Shown here: one piece after another, positions 22,922 through 30,972 of the stretch
Layout of the letters: every line of letters begins with the position of its first letter
Numbering within the stretch: position 1 is the stretch's first letter
Assembly (NCBI GenBank): GCA_964501335.1
Contig: CAZCTC010000084.1
Coordinates: 1 to 32,473, forward strand
Source: CAZCTC01 sp964501335
GTDB taxonomy: Bacteria > Chloroflexota > Anaerolineae > B4-G1 > SLSP01
DNA length: 32,473 nucleotides
Direction: 5' to 3'
Translations under genes and position numbers: made by a program
Notes under the pieces: model-generated
Database searches by the model: none
Told to the model about the DNA's origin: nothing
What the model saw: the letters and a program-made list of their open reading frames with translations, nothing else

Positions 22922-23353
22922 ATGACTTACCCAATCATTCCCGCAGAACGGTTCATCCGCCAGCTCATCGCCAGGGCCGGCGGCAACCCCAATTTCCGGC
23001 TTCCGCCTCTACCCCGCAGCGCGCATACCCAAATCATGGTGCAAAAAGCTGCGGATGAGGTGCAGCTGGTCGCCATCGCCCCGCCCGGTTGGACTCCGGC
23101 CGGCACGCTGGTCATTGTCCTGGGGATGGTATTGGAGGTCACGGAGTCATGGGTCCTCGTCCAGCCCCAATCGGAAGCCGCGCCGGATGCGGACGATACG
23201 CCCGTCGTCGTCTGGGCGGCGGAGTCCCGGCTTCGGCTGGTCGTGCGCGGCAACCGCGTCTGGGTCCAGGGCCGGCTCTGCGCCGGCGGCGTCAAGGCCT
23301 CGCTGTTGACCGTAGTAGAGATCGGGGAGGACCGGCCATGTACAACGAAGTGA
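22922..23353 (+). CDS. Hypothetical protein, possibly beta-barrel (OB-like)
   Basis: This 143-residue protein has an N-terminal helical part followed by a run of strands (VQLVAIAPPGW, TLVIVLGMVLEVTESWVLVQP, TPVVVWAAESRLRLVVRGNRVWVQGRL). Their order, including the VWVQGRL step, is like an OB fold. The ATG at 22922 is preferred to 22889 because GAGGAGGG lies 9 bases upstream. It overlaps the SSB-like gene by 16 bases, so the two may be translated together and perhaps interact. The OB assignment is tentative. Confidence 0.5.
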   Translation: MTYPIIPAERFIRQLIARAGGNPNFRLPPLPRSAHTQIMVQKAADEVQLVAIAPPGWTPAGTLVIVLGMVLEVTESWVLVQPQSEAAPDADDTPVVVWAAESRLRLVVRGNRVWVQGRLCAGGVKASLLTVVEIGEDRPCTTK

Positions 23354-23763
23354 TTTTGATGGGCTGGGTCGGCCGGCCGGCACCGCTGCAGCAGCCCGGC
23401 AACGGCGGGAAACGCTTCGCCACAACGAGCCTCTGCACCAAACGCCGCTGGTACGATTTGGACGGCGTGCAGCATGAAAAACTCACCTGGCACACCATCG
23501 AAGCCTGGGAAGATCGGGCCCTGATCCTCTCGGAGACCCACAAAGGCGATGTAATCTTCATCAACGGCTACATCGAGAACGAAGTCTACGAAAACAAATT
23601 CCACTCCGCCGTCATCGCCCAAAAGATCATCCGCGTCTTCACCCAGCAACAGGGACAGCTGGTCACCCTGCGCAGCTCGCTGCAGGAGCTGGTCAAAAGC
23701 CTGGACGATCACCAACGCGAAATCCTGTTTCAACTGCTGAAAGAAGCCCTGGGGAGGAACTGA
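23338..23763 (+). CDS. Second, divergent SSB-like OB-fold protein
   Basis: This 141-residue protein has SSB-type order: MYNEVILMGWVGRPAPLQQPGNGGKRFATTSLCTKRRWYD, LTWHTIEAWEDRALILSETHKGDVIFINGYIENEVYE, FHSAVIAQKIIRVF. The C-terminus is helical (SSLQELVKSLDDHQREILFQLLKEAL) and lacks the acidic IPF tip, unlike the SSB at 16932. It may bind ssDNA at the element's own origin or transfer intermediate without recruiting host partners. Confidence 0.75.
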   Translation: MYNEVILMGWVGRPAPLQQPGNGGKRFATTSLCTKRRWYDLDGVQHEKLTWHTIEAWEDRALILSETHKGDVIFINGYIENEVYENKFHSAVIAQKIIRVFTQQQGQLVTLRSSLQELVKSLDDHQREILFQLLKEALGRN

Positions 23764-23770
23764 ACACCGC

Positions 23771-24130
23771 ATGACGCTGCTACGCCTTGAATTGACCACG
23801 CTCTACCGATACCACCCGGAGATCCGCCCGCCGGCCGTGTACCTGACGGGGCAGGAAGTGCTCCGCCTCTGCCGAACGTTGATCGATCTCCCGGAGCCGG
23901 AAATGTACGAGGATTTCATCGCCAGCCTCACTCCGGCGCCCAAAGACGCCCCGCCCGGGTACGTCGATCCCAACCAGGTTTATACGGTATTGCCCGGCGG
24001 CTCGATTTTGTTGGGAACCACGGTCAATCGCTGGATCGCCGCGCTGATCGAGCAAGGGGCCGCCGTGGAATTCCTGGCCCTGGCCCGGAGCCTGTGCGTG
24101 GAATCCACAATGAGCAAGCCAAAGGATTGA
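23771..24130 (+). CDS. Hypothetical protein
   Basis: This 119-residue soluble protein includes YHPEIRPPAVYLTGQEVLRLCRTLIDLPEPE and a glycine-containing loop VLPGGSILLGTTVNRWIAALIEQGA. It starts 7 bases after the SSB-like stop, without a strong ribosome-binding site. It has no recognised family; its position between an SSB-like protein and a methylase suggests a small element accessory. Confidence 0.5.
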   Translation: MTLLRLELTTLYRYHPEIRPPAVYLTGQEVLRLCRTLIDLPEPEMYEDFIASLTPAPKDAPPGYVDPNQVYTVLPGGSILLGTTVNRWIAALIEQGAAVEFLALARSLCVESTMSKPKD

Positions 24131-24134
24131 AACG

Positions 24135-24878
24135 ATGGATAAATTACTGGATCGTCCCGCACTCCGCTACCACGGCTCCAAATGGCGGCTGGCCGATTGG
24201 ATCATCGAGAGCTTCCCGCCGCATGAGTGTTACGTCGAACCCTTCGGCGGTGGGGCCAGCGTGCTTCTGCAGAAACCTCGTTCCTGGCTCGAAGTCTTCA
24301 ACGATCTCGACGGCGCCGTGGTGAACTTCTTTCGGGTGCTGCGGGAACGGCCTGACGAGCTGATCCGGGCCATCGAGCTGACGCCCTATGCAAAGGAAGA
24401 ATGGCAGCAGGCCATGGGCGAGGCCGCGGACGGGCGCAAGCTGGCCACGCCGGCCGCCGTCGCCTTCACAGAGATTGAGCACCTCTACCAGGTGGCCGGC
24501 CGGCTGCGCGGCGTGCAGATCGAACACGACGAGGCGTTGACCATTATTCAGCGGTACGACGGCGCCGGCACTTTATTTTATTTGGATCCGCCGTACCCGG
24601 GCTCGACCCGCAGGGCCTGGGCCGGCCATGCCTACGCCTTTGAAATGACCGATGCCGAACACATGGCCCTGGCCGATGGCTTGCACCGGATTCAAGGCAT
24701 GGCCGTGATCAGCGGCTATCGCTGTGAACTTTACGATGCCTTATACAGTGATTGGGAGCGCCGGGACCGGGAGGCCCGGATCAACGGCCCCGGCAGCGCG
24801 GTCGAATCGCTGTGGATCTCGCCGGCGGCTGCGGCGCGGCGGTTGCCCTTGCTGGCTTACGCGGAGGGAAGGGAATAA
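24135..24878 (+). CDS. D12-class (Dam-like) adenine-specific DNA methyltransferase
   Basis: This 247-residue methylase has LRYHGSKWRLADWII at the N-terminus, the AdoMet loop VEPFGGGAS (about 34-42, motif I), DLDGAVVNFFRVLRERP, and catalytic YLDPPYPGS (about 149-157, motif IV DPPY). This is the D12/alpha class order that methylates adenine N6 in a short site. Length is slightly below the usual 260-290. No partner restriction enzyme is seen, so it is a solitary methylase, as on many phages and plasmids, probably for protection or replication control. It starts 4 bases after the previous gene. Confidence 0.93.
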   Translation: MDKLLDRPALRYHGSKWRLADWIIESFPPHECYVEPFGGGASVLLQKPRSWLEVFNDLDGAVVNFFRVLRERPDELIRAIELTPYAKEEWQQAMGEAADGRKLATPAAVAFTEIEHLYQVAGRLRGVQIEHDEALTIIQRYDGAGTLFYLDPPYPGSTRRAWAGHAYAFEMTDAEHMALADGLHRIQGMAVISGYRCELYDALYSDWERRDREARINGPGSAVESLWISPAAAARRLPLLAYAEGRE

Positions 24879-24943
24879 ACGCAGAGCCGCAAAGATCGCA
24901 GAGTTTTCAATTTTTCACTCTGCGCTCTCCGCGTCTTTGCGTT
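24878..24943. repeat. REP-like imperfect palindrome
   Basis: AACGCAGAGCCGCAAAGATC at the left is answered by CCGCGTCTTTGCGTT at the right, with GCAGAG / CTCTGC inside. Palindromes built from CGCAGAG/CTTTGCG units occur as dispersed repeats in many large environmental bacterial genomes. This one overlaps the methylase stop. Confidence 0.6.
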
Positions 24944-25431
24944 GAAAATCCGCCGCTGAAACGCTCAACCTAGCAAACGACGTACAAGACGCCATGACGA
25001 GGGTAAGACGCCACCAGAAATTACGGCCAGGACGAAGCCACGGAAGAAGAGCGCAACGACGAGGGTAGAGCGTTATGCCCGCCGGCGGGAAGAGCCCCCG
25101 TCCTGGCAACGGGAACTACCACGGCAGGACGGAATACCGGGAGCAGAGGGTCATGACGAGGGTAGGCCGTCGGCACGCCCGCTGGAGCAGACGACGAGGA
25201 TGGCACCGGCCCCCTCGCCGACACGGACAACGGCAGAACGCCATGCCGGACGCAGGACGGAATTTCGCGGGGAAGGAGATACTTCGACGGCAAGGTCGCC
25301 CTCCCGAAGTAAGGAGAAATGACGGCTTGCCACGGTAAACGGATGTGCCCGGTAGGACGGAATAACGGCAAAACGCCGTAAACGGTAAGGAGCAGAGGCA
25401 AGCAGTCCAGAAGATTTTAAAACGCAGCAAC
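24944..25431. other. Noncoding stretch with degenerate internal repeats
   Basis: I see no credible protein gene here, although neighbouring genes are tightly packed. CATGACGAGGGTA occurs at 24993 and 25152, with variants at 25056 and 25191. GCAGGACGGAAT occurs at 25124 and 25252, with a GTAGGACGGAAT variant at 25352. ACGTACAAGAC at 24980 recurs exactly at 25486, just past the right end. The plus strand is purine-rich. It could be an origin/transfer site, a structured RNA, or the remains of an inserted repeat element. Confidence 0.5.
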
Positions 25432-25457
25432 AAAAAAAGGAGTCCGAAGACTCCTTT
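25432..25457 (-). terminator. Minus-strand terminator with UUCG tetraloop
   Basis: Read on the minus strand, AAAGGAGTC-TTCG-GACTCCTTT runs into TTTTTTTG, a classic intrinsic terminator. No minus-strand gene precedes it, so it implies a short minus transcript opposite the leader of the 25562 gene. Weak promoter-like boxes (TTGCGC, 17 bases, TAAAAT) near 25545-25573 would give an RNA of about 100 nt with hairpins including GTACAAG / CTTGTAC. Confidence 0.65.
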
Positions 25458-25561
25458 CAACGGTGGCAGCAGCTCCGATGCTCCTACGTACAAGACCAAC
25501 CCTTGTACAGCCGGCTCTGGACAAGCTCAGACCTGTTTGAATTTTACCATGAGGAGGATGG

Positions 25562-26095
25562 ATGCGCAACTGGATTTTGGGACTCATCGCTTTGTTTGTG
25601 ATCGTTACCCCGCCGACTGTCGGCTATGCTACGGCCCCCTGCGAGGAACTGACCGGCCGGCCCCTGGCTCTCTCGCCGTATCGCCTGGAGCAACAACGTT
25701 TTCTGGAACGCAGCGCCGCCGCTTTGGATGAAATGGCGCTGGTTTCCGCCGAGCTGAACGCCATCGCCGCCGGCAACGACCCGGCCAGCATGGCCGAATC
25801 TTTCCGCCGCGCCGGCAAGGTCTCTGACCTGGCCGCCCGGCTGGAGCAGATCGCCCTGCCCGAGGCCCCGGTCATCTACGAGCTGCTGGGCGAGCGCCTG
25901 GGCCAGACCCGCGACGCCTACAGTCTGACCGCCGAAAAGCTGTTGGCCTACCTGGGAAACAACAACGGCGACGACCTCCAGCAGGCCCGCGATGCGTTGA
26001 CGCTGGCCGACGCCTCGCAGGCCGATCTGACCCAGGCGGTGGCCGGGTTGCGCTATCCCCTCTGCCGGGAGGTCTGGGACCGTGACCGACGCTGA
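25562..26095 (+). CDS. Exported helical hypothetical protein
   Basis: This 177-residue protein has a signal sequence (MRNWILGLIALFVIVTPPTVGYATA, cleavage likely after the second Ala-rich turn). The mature part is almost entirely helical (LERSAAALDEMALVSAELNAIAAG, LLGERLGQTRDAYSLTAEKLLAYL). Cys residues near each end (PCEEL, LCREV) could form a disulfide tying the bundle. GAGGAGG sits 4 bases before the ATG. The gene overlaps the next by 14 bases. Function unknown; an extracytoplasmic role in transfer or exclusion is possible but unsupported. Confidence 0.6.
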   Translation: MRNWILGLIALFVIVTPPTVGYATAPCEELTGRPLALSPYRLEQQRFLERSAAALDEMALVSAELNAIAAGNDPASMAESFRRAGKVSDLAARLEQIALPEAPVIYELLGERLGQTRDAYSLTAEKLLAYLGNNNGDDLQQARDALTLADASQADLTQAVAGLRYPLCREVWDRDRR

Positions 26096-27407
26096 GTTCA
26101 CCCAAAACGCCGATCTGGAACTGCTGCGCACCGAACTGGACCGCACCCAGGAGCGCTATTATGCCGCCGCCTATCAGCAACGCCAGGCCGAGGAACTGCT
26201 CGCCCGCTATTTGAACACCCTCTACCCGGTGGCCTATGCCCAGGCCCGCGCCCGCAAGGTCTCGGTGGTGGCCTTTGCCGAGGAAATGTTCAAGGCGATC
26301 TCCCGGGTGCAGGCTTCGGAAAGCGCTGGCGCCGAAGCCCTGCTGAGCCGCTGTCTGGAGGCCCTGTTCCCGGCTGAATACGCCCAGGGGATTCAACAGG
26401 GGACATCGCTACAGAATCTGGCCGAGCAACTGCTCCCCCAGATCGGCCCGGCCGAAAAGCCCCAGCCAACGACCGACCCGGCACCTGCGGCTGTCCCGGA
26501 ACCGTCGGCGCCGGCCATTTCCACCCTGGAAGCCGATGTCGTCAATGCCCTGCGCTTCCTCGGCGCCTCCCCCGATTGGGAGGACGGCCGCCGACGTTGG
26601 GAAAAGGAAACCGGCAAAACCCGGGAGACCTACACCCGAGCCGTGGATCTGCTGGTCGACAAAAAGCTGGTCACCCTGGTCCGCGTCCCTTCCAGCAACC
26701 GGATCAACGGCTACTACGCCCCGCTCCTGGTCGAGCTGACCCCGGCCGGCCGCCACGAATACCAGGAACGGATGGGACTGCCGGCCACCACGATCGAGGA
26801 CTTTATCAACGAACGGTACAAATCGCCAGAGGCCTGGTGGCAGATCCGCCTGACCCGCGCCCTGATCCAGGACGGCAACAGCCTGCCGGCCACCTTCACC
26901 TACGAGGTCTACGATCCACAAGATCCGCTGCCGGCCGAATTTCAGAAACGCTACGGCAACAGCGAACCGGATCTGATCGTCGTCATGACGCCGCACGGCG
27001 GCAAGCCGGTGCAGCTCTGCATTGAATGCGAGCGGGCGCTCTATTCCTCGACCCAGCTCAAGAGCAAGCTCCTGAAAAACATGACGGATTACGCCCAGGC
27101 CGGCTTCGATGGGGTCTACTATGTGGCGCCCGATCGGGACAAGGCCCGGCTGATCGCCACGGCCGTGCGAAAACTGGCGGCCGATCTGCTGGAACGCCCT
27201 CACGTCGTGGAACGGGGCTTCGCCGCGGTCTTCACCGTGGACGACCTGGCCGGGCACTGGCTGCCCTCGCCGTCGCAGATCAACCGCTGGTTCCAGCCCC
27301 GCAAAGAGGGGGAAGAAGCCCCGGCCATTCCGCCGGAGGCCGCCATGCCGGAGCACCATTTCAAGCACGTTTTCAAAAACAAGGAGGGGAAATCCCATGC
27401 GAATTGA
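26082..27407 (+). CDS. Winged-helix protein with PD-(D/E)XK-like nuclease fold
   Basis: This is a 441-residue protein. Residues 1-110 are helical and coiled, 120-145 is a Pro/Ala linker, and about 148-225 is a winged helix (ADVVNALRFLGASPDWEDGRRRWEKETG, YTRAVDLLVDKKLVTLVRV). The C-terminal domain has EPDLIVVM (about 293-300), then QLCIECERALYSSTQLKSKLLKNMTDYAQAGFDGVYYVAPD. The acidic PD followed by a strand with ExE and then conserved Ser-Gln-Lys resembles the PD-(D/E)XK fold found in replication-relaxation-like and transfer-associated proteins of plasmids. The canonical ExK Lys is replaced (ECER), so catalysis is uncertain. It may nick or bind element DNA. Confidence 0.6.
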   Translation: MTDAEFTQNADLELLRTELDRTQERYYAAAYQQRQAEELLARYLNTLYPVAYAQARARKVSVVAFAEEMFKAISRVQASESAGAEALLSRCLEALFPAEYAQGIQQGTSLQNLAEQLLPQIGPAEKPQPTTDPAPAAVPEPSAPAISTLEADVVNALRFLGASPDWEDGRRRWEKETGKTRETYTRAVDLLVDKKLVTLVRVPSSNRINGYYAPLLVELTPAGRHEYQERMGLPATTIEDFINERYKSPEAWWQIRLTRALIQDGNSLPATFTYEVYDPQDPLPAEFQKRYGNSEPDLIVVMTPHGGKPVQLCIECERALYSSTQLKSKLLKNMTDYAQAGFDGVYYVAPDRDKARLIATAVRKLAADLLERPHVVERGFAAVFTVDDLAGHWLPSPSQINRWFQPRKEGEEAPAIPPEAAMPEHHFKHVFKNKEGKSHAN

Positions 27408-27606
27408 AGAGTTACTCACCCGTTTCGGATTGCTGTGGCTGGACGGCACCGTCGTGATCCTGGCCGCTGCGCTCCAGGCCGGTCCCTTTCTGCTGGCCGG
27501 CGGCGGACTGGCGGGACTCTTGGGCGTCGTCGCGGGACTTCCCCAGGCGCGCCCGGCCAAAAAACAAGCGCAGACTCAGATGCCGGCAGGATTTACGCTC
27601 AGGTAA
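27397..27606 (+). CDS. Very small membrane protein
   Basis: This 69-residue protein is dominated by hydrophobic stretches (WLDGTVVILAAALQAG and LLAGGGLAGLLGVVAGL), followed by a basic tail. AAGGAGGGG lies 7 bases before the ATG, and it overlaps the previous gene by 11 bases, so it is probably translated. Function unknown. Confidence 0.5.
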   Translation: MRIEELLTRFGLLWLDGTVVILAAALQAGPFLLAGGGLAGLLGVVAGLPQARPAKKQAQTQMPAGFTLR

Positions 27607-27654
27607 ACGGTTTCTCCCGCAAAAAACCTAATCTCTAAAAATCGGAGGTGTCCC

Positions 27655-28980
27655 ATGGTGGATCTGGCGAATCTTTATTCCCAGGAAGCGGAACAGGCAT
27701 TGATTGGTTCGATTTTCATCGATCCCCCGATGGCCCCGGCTTTGCTCGAACGCCTGTCGGCGGAAGATTTCTACTTCTCCGCCCATCAACATATCTGGCG
27801 GGCGCTGCAAGCCTGCGCCCGCGCCGGAGGAATCGACCTGCTGCTCGTGGCTGAAACCCTGGAACGCGCCGGGATGTTGAAAGCCGTCGGAGATATCGCC
27901 TATCTGGCAACGTTGATCAATGCGACGCCTACCGCCCTCCACGCCGAACACTATGCCCACGTAATCCATAACTATGCCGCCCGGCGCGCCCTGTTGCCCC
28001 TGGCCTCTCGGATCGCCCAACTGGCCCAATTGGATCTGGCCCCCGATGCCCTTTTCGATCAGGTCAGCAGTCAGGTGGCCGAGGTGGCCCGGCGCTTTAC
28101 CACGGGCCGGGCTGCCCATTCCCTGGCTGAACTGACGCCCATCGTAGAAAATGAACTCCAGGCCCTGCTGCGGGGAGAACTGCCGCCGGCCGTCTTAACC
28201 GGCCTCCTGGACCTGGATCGCCTGATCGGCGGCTTCTTTCCCGGCGATCTCAGCATCGTGGCCGCCCGGCCCGGCATGGGCAAGACCACCTTTCTTTTAA
28301 CCGTCGCCCATAACGCTGCGTACCAGGGAAAACGGGTGCTGTTCTTCAGCCTGGAAATGGCGAACGGCCAGTTGATCCGCCGGATGCTGGCCGGCTCCGC
28401 GGAAGTGGACAGCGCCCTCCTGCGCACCGGGCCGCTGGAATCCGCTGCCTGGCCGCGCTTAACCGGTGGGCTGCGCCGGCTGGACGAACTACCCGTCTGG
28501 ATCGACGACACCCCCGCCGTCTCCCTCTCGCATCTCAGGACCACGGCGACCACTCTGGCCCTGCGCGAAGGTTTGGACCTGGTCATCGTGGACTACCTCC
28601 AACTGGTGAAACCCGGCGGCAATGCCCGAAATCGCACCGAAGAGATCGGCATCATCACCGCCGGCCTCAAAGCCCTGGCCCGCGAGATCGGCGTGCCGAT
28701 CATGGCCGCCGCCCAGCTCAACCGCGGCGTCGAGCAGCGGCAGGACAAGCGGCCGACCCTCTCGGATTTGCGCGAAGGCGGCTCCCAGGAACAGGATGCC
28801 GATCAGGTGATCTTCCTGCACCGGCCCGGCCTCTATGGCGAGGATCAGCCGACCAATCTGACCGAATTGCTCGTCGCCAAGCATCGTCACGGTCCCACCG
28901 GCATGGTCAACGCCATCTTCCGCGCCCGCGAACAGGATTTCGTCGGCGCCGCCCGGCTGGAGGTAGATTCCTATGCCTGA
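27655..28980 (+). CDS. dnaB: Replicative DNA helicase (DnaB family)
   Basis: This 441-residue protein has the DnaB N-terminal domain (QEAEQALIGSIFIDP, EDFYFSAHQHIWRAL), a linker helix, and a RecA-like C-terminal domain: Walker A ARPGMGKTTFL (about 204-214), SLEMANGQLIRRML, LVIVDYLQLV (Walker B), AAQLNRGVEQRQDKRPTLSDLREGGSQEQDADQVIFLHRP, and KHRHGPTG near the end. It unwinds DNA ahead of the fork as a hexamer. CGGAGG precedes the ATG. With the initiator and loader genes that follow with 8- and 4-base overlaps, it forms a complete replication-initiation operon of the element, distinct from the chromosomal dnaB. Confidence 0.96.
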   Translation: MVDLANLYSQEAEQALIGSIFIDPPMAPALLERLSAEDFYFSAHQHIWRALQACARAGGIDLLLVAETLERAGMLKAVGDIAYLATLINATPTALHAEHYAHVIHNYAARRALLPLASRIAQLAQLDLAPDALFDQVSSQVAEVARRFTTGRAAHSLAELTPIVENELQALLRGELPPAVLTGLLDLDRLIGGFFPGDLSIVAARPGMGKTTFLLTVAHNAAYQGKRVLFFSLEMANGQLIRRMLAGSAEVDSALLRTGPLESAAWPRLTGGLRRLDELPVWIDDTPAVSLSHLRTTATTLALREGLDLVIVDYLQLVKPGGNARNRTEEIGIITAGLKALAREIGVPIMAAAQLNRGVEQRQDKRPTLSDLREGGSQEQDADQVIFLHRPGLYGEDQPTNLTELLVAKHRHGPTGMVNAIFRAREQDFVGAARLEVDSYA

Positions 28981-30289
28981 CGCCACGAGTCTGCTGACCC
29001 AACCGGTCTTTCATCAACGCGCCAACGCCCTTCTGCGTCCCGATCGCGTGGTCGTCAGCACCGAGTATTTCTTCCTGCATTGGCGGCCCCGGCTGGGACC
29101 GGAGCGCACCGCCCTGGTGGAAGCCTTACGCTACCTGGTCGCGCAAACCGACAAAAAAGAGGCGCCCTTACAGCGCCTCGAAATCACCGCCGCCCGCCTG
29201 GCCGAAATGACCGGCATGACCGACCGGCAGGTGCAGGCCTTGCTGAAAAGCGAACCCGCCCCAGAAATGTCGCCCTGGCGCCGGTTGCAAAGTCCCACCG
29301 GGAAAGAATACAAAGCCTATGTCGCCGATCAAGTGGCCGCCTTACGGCACTTCATCCCCCGCCTGCGCTATGCCTCGGTCTATGACCGGGAAACGGGCAA
29401 AACCCTGCGCACCGGCTACATTCTTGAAATCGCACTGGATGATCCCCTCTTGCCCGAGGATCAAAAGGCGCTCCATGCGGCCGTAGAGGCCGCCCAACCC
29501 GAAAGCGTAAACGCAAATATTTGCATTTACGGTCCAGGCGTAAACTCCAATATTTGCGTTTACGCTTCCCAAAATGAAGGGCGTAAATGCAAATATTGGG
29601 TTTTACGGGGCGTAAACGCAAATATTTGCACGGGACCTTCGGATAACTTAACAGTAACAGAGACTATCGTCTCTGGCGCCGCCGACGCCGGTTCCCCGGC
29701 GACTTCTCAGGCCCCCGAATCCGCCTCGCTCGTCTGCGGCGGTTCGGGATCGCTGAACGAGGTCGGGTACAGTCTGCCCGATGCTCCCGAAGTCGTCGCG
29801 GTTTCACCTTCTGAGTTCTGTGAGCCGGAAGAAGTGAAATCGCTTCAGGGAAGCAGCCCGCGCACGGTGGAGCTGGACCTGCCGCTGCCGCAACTGAAAC
29901 AGCGCGCCCTGGCCGATCTGCGCCGCATCCGTCGGGCGCCCACCCAGAATACCATCGTGGCTCAATTTATCGGCCGTCTGTTGGGATTGGGATTCGATGC
30001 CGCCGGCCTGCCGCGCCGCAAACCAGATCGGGCCGATCATGCCCGGGTAGGAGAACTTTGCAAACTCTTCGGCGCGGAAGCCGTGTTGGAAACGACCTTT
30101 GCCGTGGCGGGGCGCTTGCCGGAAGGAACCCGCGATCCGTTGTCTTATCTGCGGGTCAGCCTGGAGAATCAACTGCAAGAGCACAAGCCCCGGGAACGCG
30201 CCGAGAAAACCGCGCGCGGAAACCGGGTCAACCTGGATCAACTGACCCCCGAGGATTATCTCAATTCTTACGGAGAGGATGCTGCATGA
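28973..30289 (+). CDS. Putative replication initiator with origin repeats inside its gene
   Basis: This is a 438-residue protein. Residues about 30-130 look like a winged-helix DNA-binding domain (ALVEALRYLVAQTDKKEAPLQ, ITAARLAEMTGMTDRQVQALLK). About 175-225 is a low-complexity linker with repeated VNANIC-type peptides, encoded by four copies of a 26-bp palindrome-type site. About 300-435 is a C-terminal helical domain (LKQRALADLRRIRRAPTQNTIVAQFIGRLL). An origin embedded in the middle of the initiator gene, between DnaB and DnaC genes, is the arrangement of lambda O and several plasmid and phage initiators. Homology to a named Rep family is not evident; the role is inferred from context. It overlaps dnaB by 8 bases and the loader by 4. 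Confidence 0.7.
   Translation: MPDATSLLTQPVFHQRANALLRPDRVVVSTEYFFLHWRPRLGPERTALVEALRYLVAQTDKKEAPLQRLEITAARLAEMTGMTDRQVQALLKSEPAPEMSPWRRLQSPTGKEYKAYVADQVAALRHFIPRLRYASVYDRETGKTLRTGYILEIALDDPLLPEDQKALHAAVEAAQPESVNANICIYGPGVNSNICVYASQNEGRKCKYWVLRGVNANICTGPSDNLTVTETIVSGAADAGSPATSQAPESASLVCGGSGSLNEVGYSLPDAPEVVAVSPSEFCEPEEVKSLQGSSPRTVELDLPLPQLKQRALADLRRIRRAPTQNTIVAQFIGRLLGLGFDAAGLPRRKPDRADHARVGELCKLFGAEAVLETTFAVAGRLPEGTRDPLSYLRVSLENQLQEHKPRERAEKTARGNRVNLDQLTPEDYLNSYGEDAA
29506..29630 (+). repeat. Four origin-like palindromic iterons within the initiator gene
   Basis: Copies lie at 29506-29531, 29539-29564, 29582-29607 and 29611-29630; the last is cut off after the centre. Each is 26 bp with half-site CGTAAAYGCAAAT and its complement ATTTGCRTTTACG, with small deviations in copies 2 and 3. 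The AT-rich centre and regular spacing mark them as binding sites for the initiator or a regulator. Confidence 0.85.
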
Positions 30290-30972
30290 ACACCTTAACC
30301 TGTCTTGCCTGCCAGGGATTGGGCTGGGTGCGGGTTGCGCCCGCCGCCCGGCCCGGCGATCCCGACTTCGGCCGCCTGGTGCGCTGCGTTTGCAATCCAA
30401 CCGCGCCGACAAATACCGCTTCCGACCTGCCGCCGCGCCTGCAACGGCAAACCTTCGCCAGCTTTATCGTCGTCGATGAAGCTCCGCCGCCGCAAGGACG
30501 GGGCTCGAATCGGGCCATGCAGGCCGCCGCAAGCGCCTTTGCCGCCGATCCCCACGGTTGGTTGCTGCTGGCCGGCAGCGTCGGCACCGGGAAAACTCAT
30601 CTGCTCGCCGCGATCGCCCAATCGGCCCGACGATCCGGCCATTTTTTGACCGCGCCGGATCTCCTGGACGAACTCCGCTCCGGCTACAACGACGACTCCT
30701 ATGCCGCCCGTTTTGATACCCTGCGGATGAGCCCGTTGTTGCTGCTGGACGACCTGGGCGCCGAGTCGGCCACCGATTGGGCGGAAGAGAAGCTTTTCCA
30801 GTTGCTCAATTATCGCTACAACTGGGAACTCCCCACGGCCATTGCCACGAACCTGCCTTTGGAAAAATTGCCGGCCCGGCTCCGCTCCCGATTGTCGGAT
30901 CGGACCCTGGTCAAAGCCGTGGTAGCGACGGTTGGAGATGTGCGCCGGCTACCCTTAACGGCCAAAGCGTAA
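30286..30972 (+). CDS. DnaC/DnaI-type helicase loader (AAA+ ATPase)
   Basis: This 228-residue protein starts with a Cys cluster (CLACQGLGWV and, after about 25 residues, RCVCNP) resembling a small zinc-binding knuckle. The AAA+ core follows: RLQRQTFASF, LLAGSVGTGKTHLLAAIAQSAR (Walker A at about 100-107), PLLLLDDLGAE (Walker B), TAIATNLPLEKLPARLRSRLSDR (sensor/arginine-finger region). It should load the DnaB hexamer at the melted origin. The ATG at 30286 overlaps the initiator stop by 4 bases, ensuring coupling. Its last codons run into the fifth palindromic iteron. Confidence 0.93.
   Translation: MNTLTCLACQGLGWVRVAPAARPGDPDFGRLVRCVCNPTAPTNTASDLPPRLQRQTFASFIVVDEAPPPQGRGSNRAMQAAASAFAADPHGWLLLAGSVGTGKTHLLAAIAQSARRSGHFLTAPDLLDELRSGYNDDSYAARFDTLRMSPLLLLDDLGAESATDWAEEKLFQLLNYRYNWELPTAIATNLPLEKLPARLRSRLSDRTLVKAVVATVGDVRRLPLTAKA

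Noticed and set aside
25075..25338. Plus-strand Arg-rich frame in the same island
   Set aside because: Extreme Arg/Gly composition reflects purine-rich repeats; no start signal at the first ATG and no domain.
25021..25499. Minus-strand frames of 126-127 codons in the noncoding island
   Set aside because: Overlapping frames of similar length, Cys/Arg/Pro-rich nonsense composition, one of them running through a UUCG terminator.
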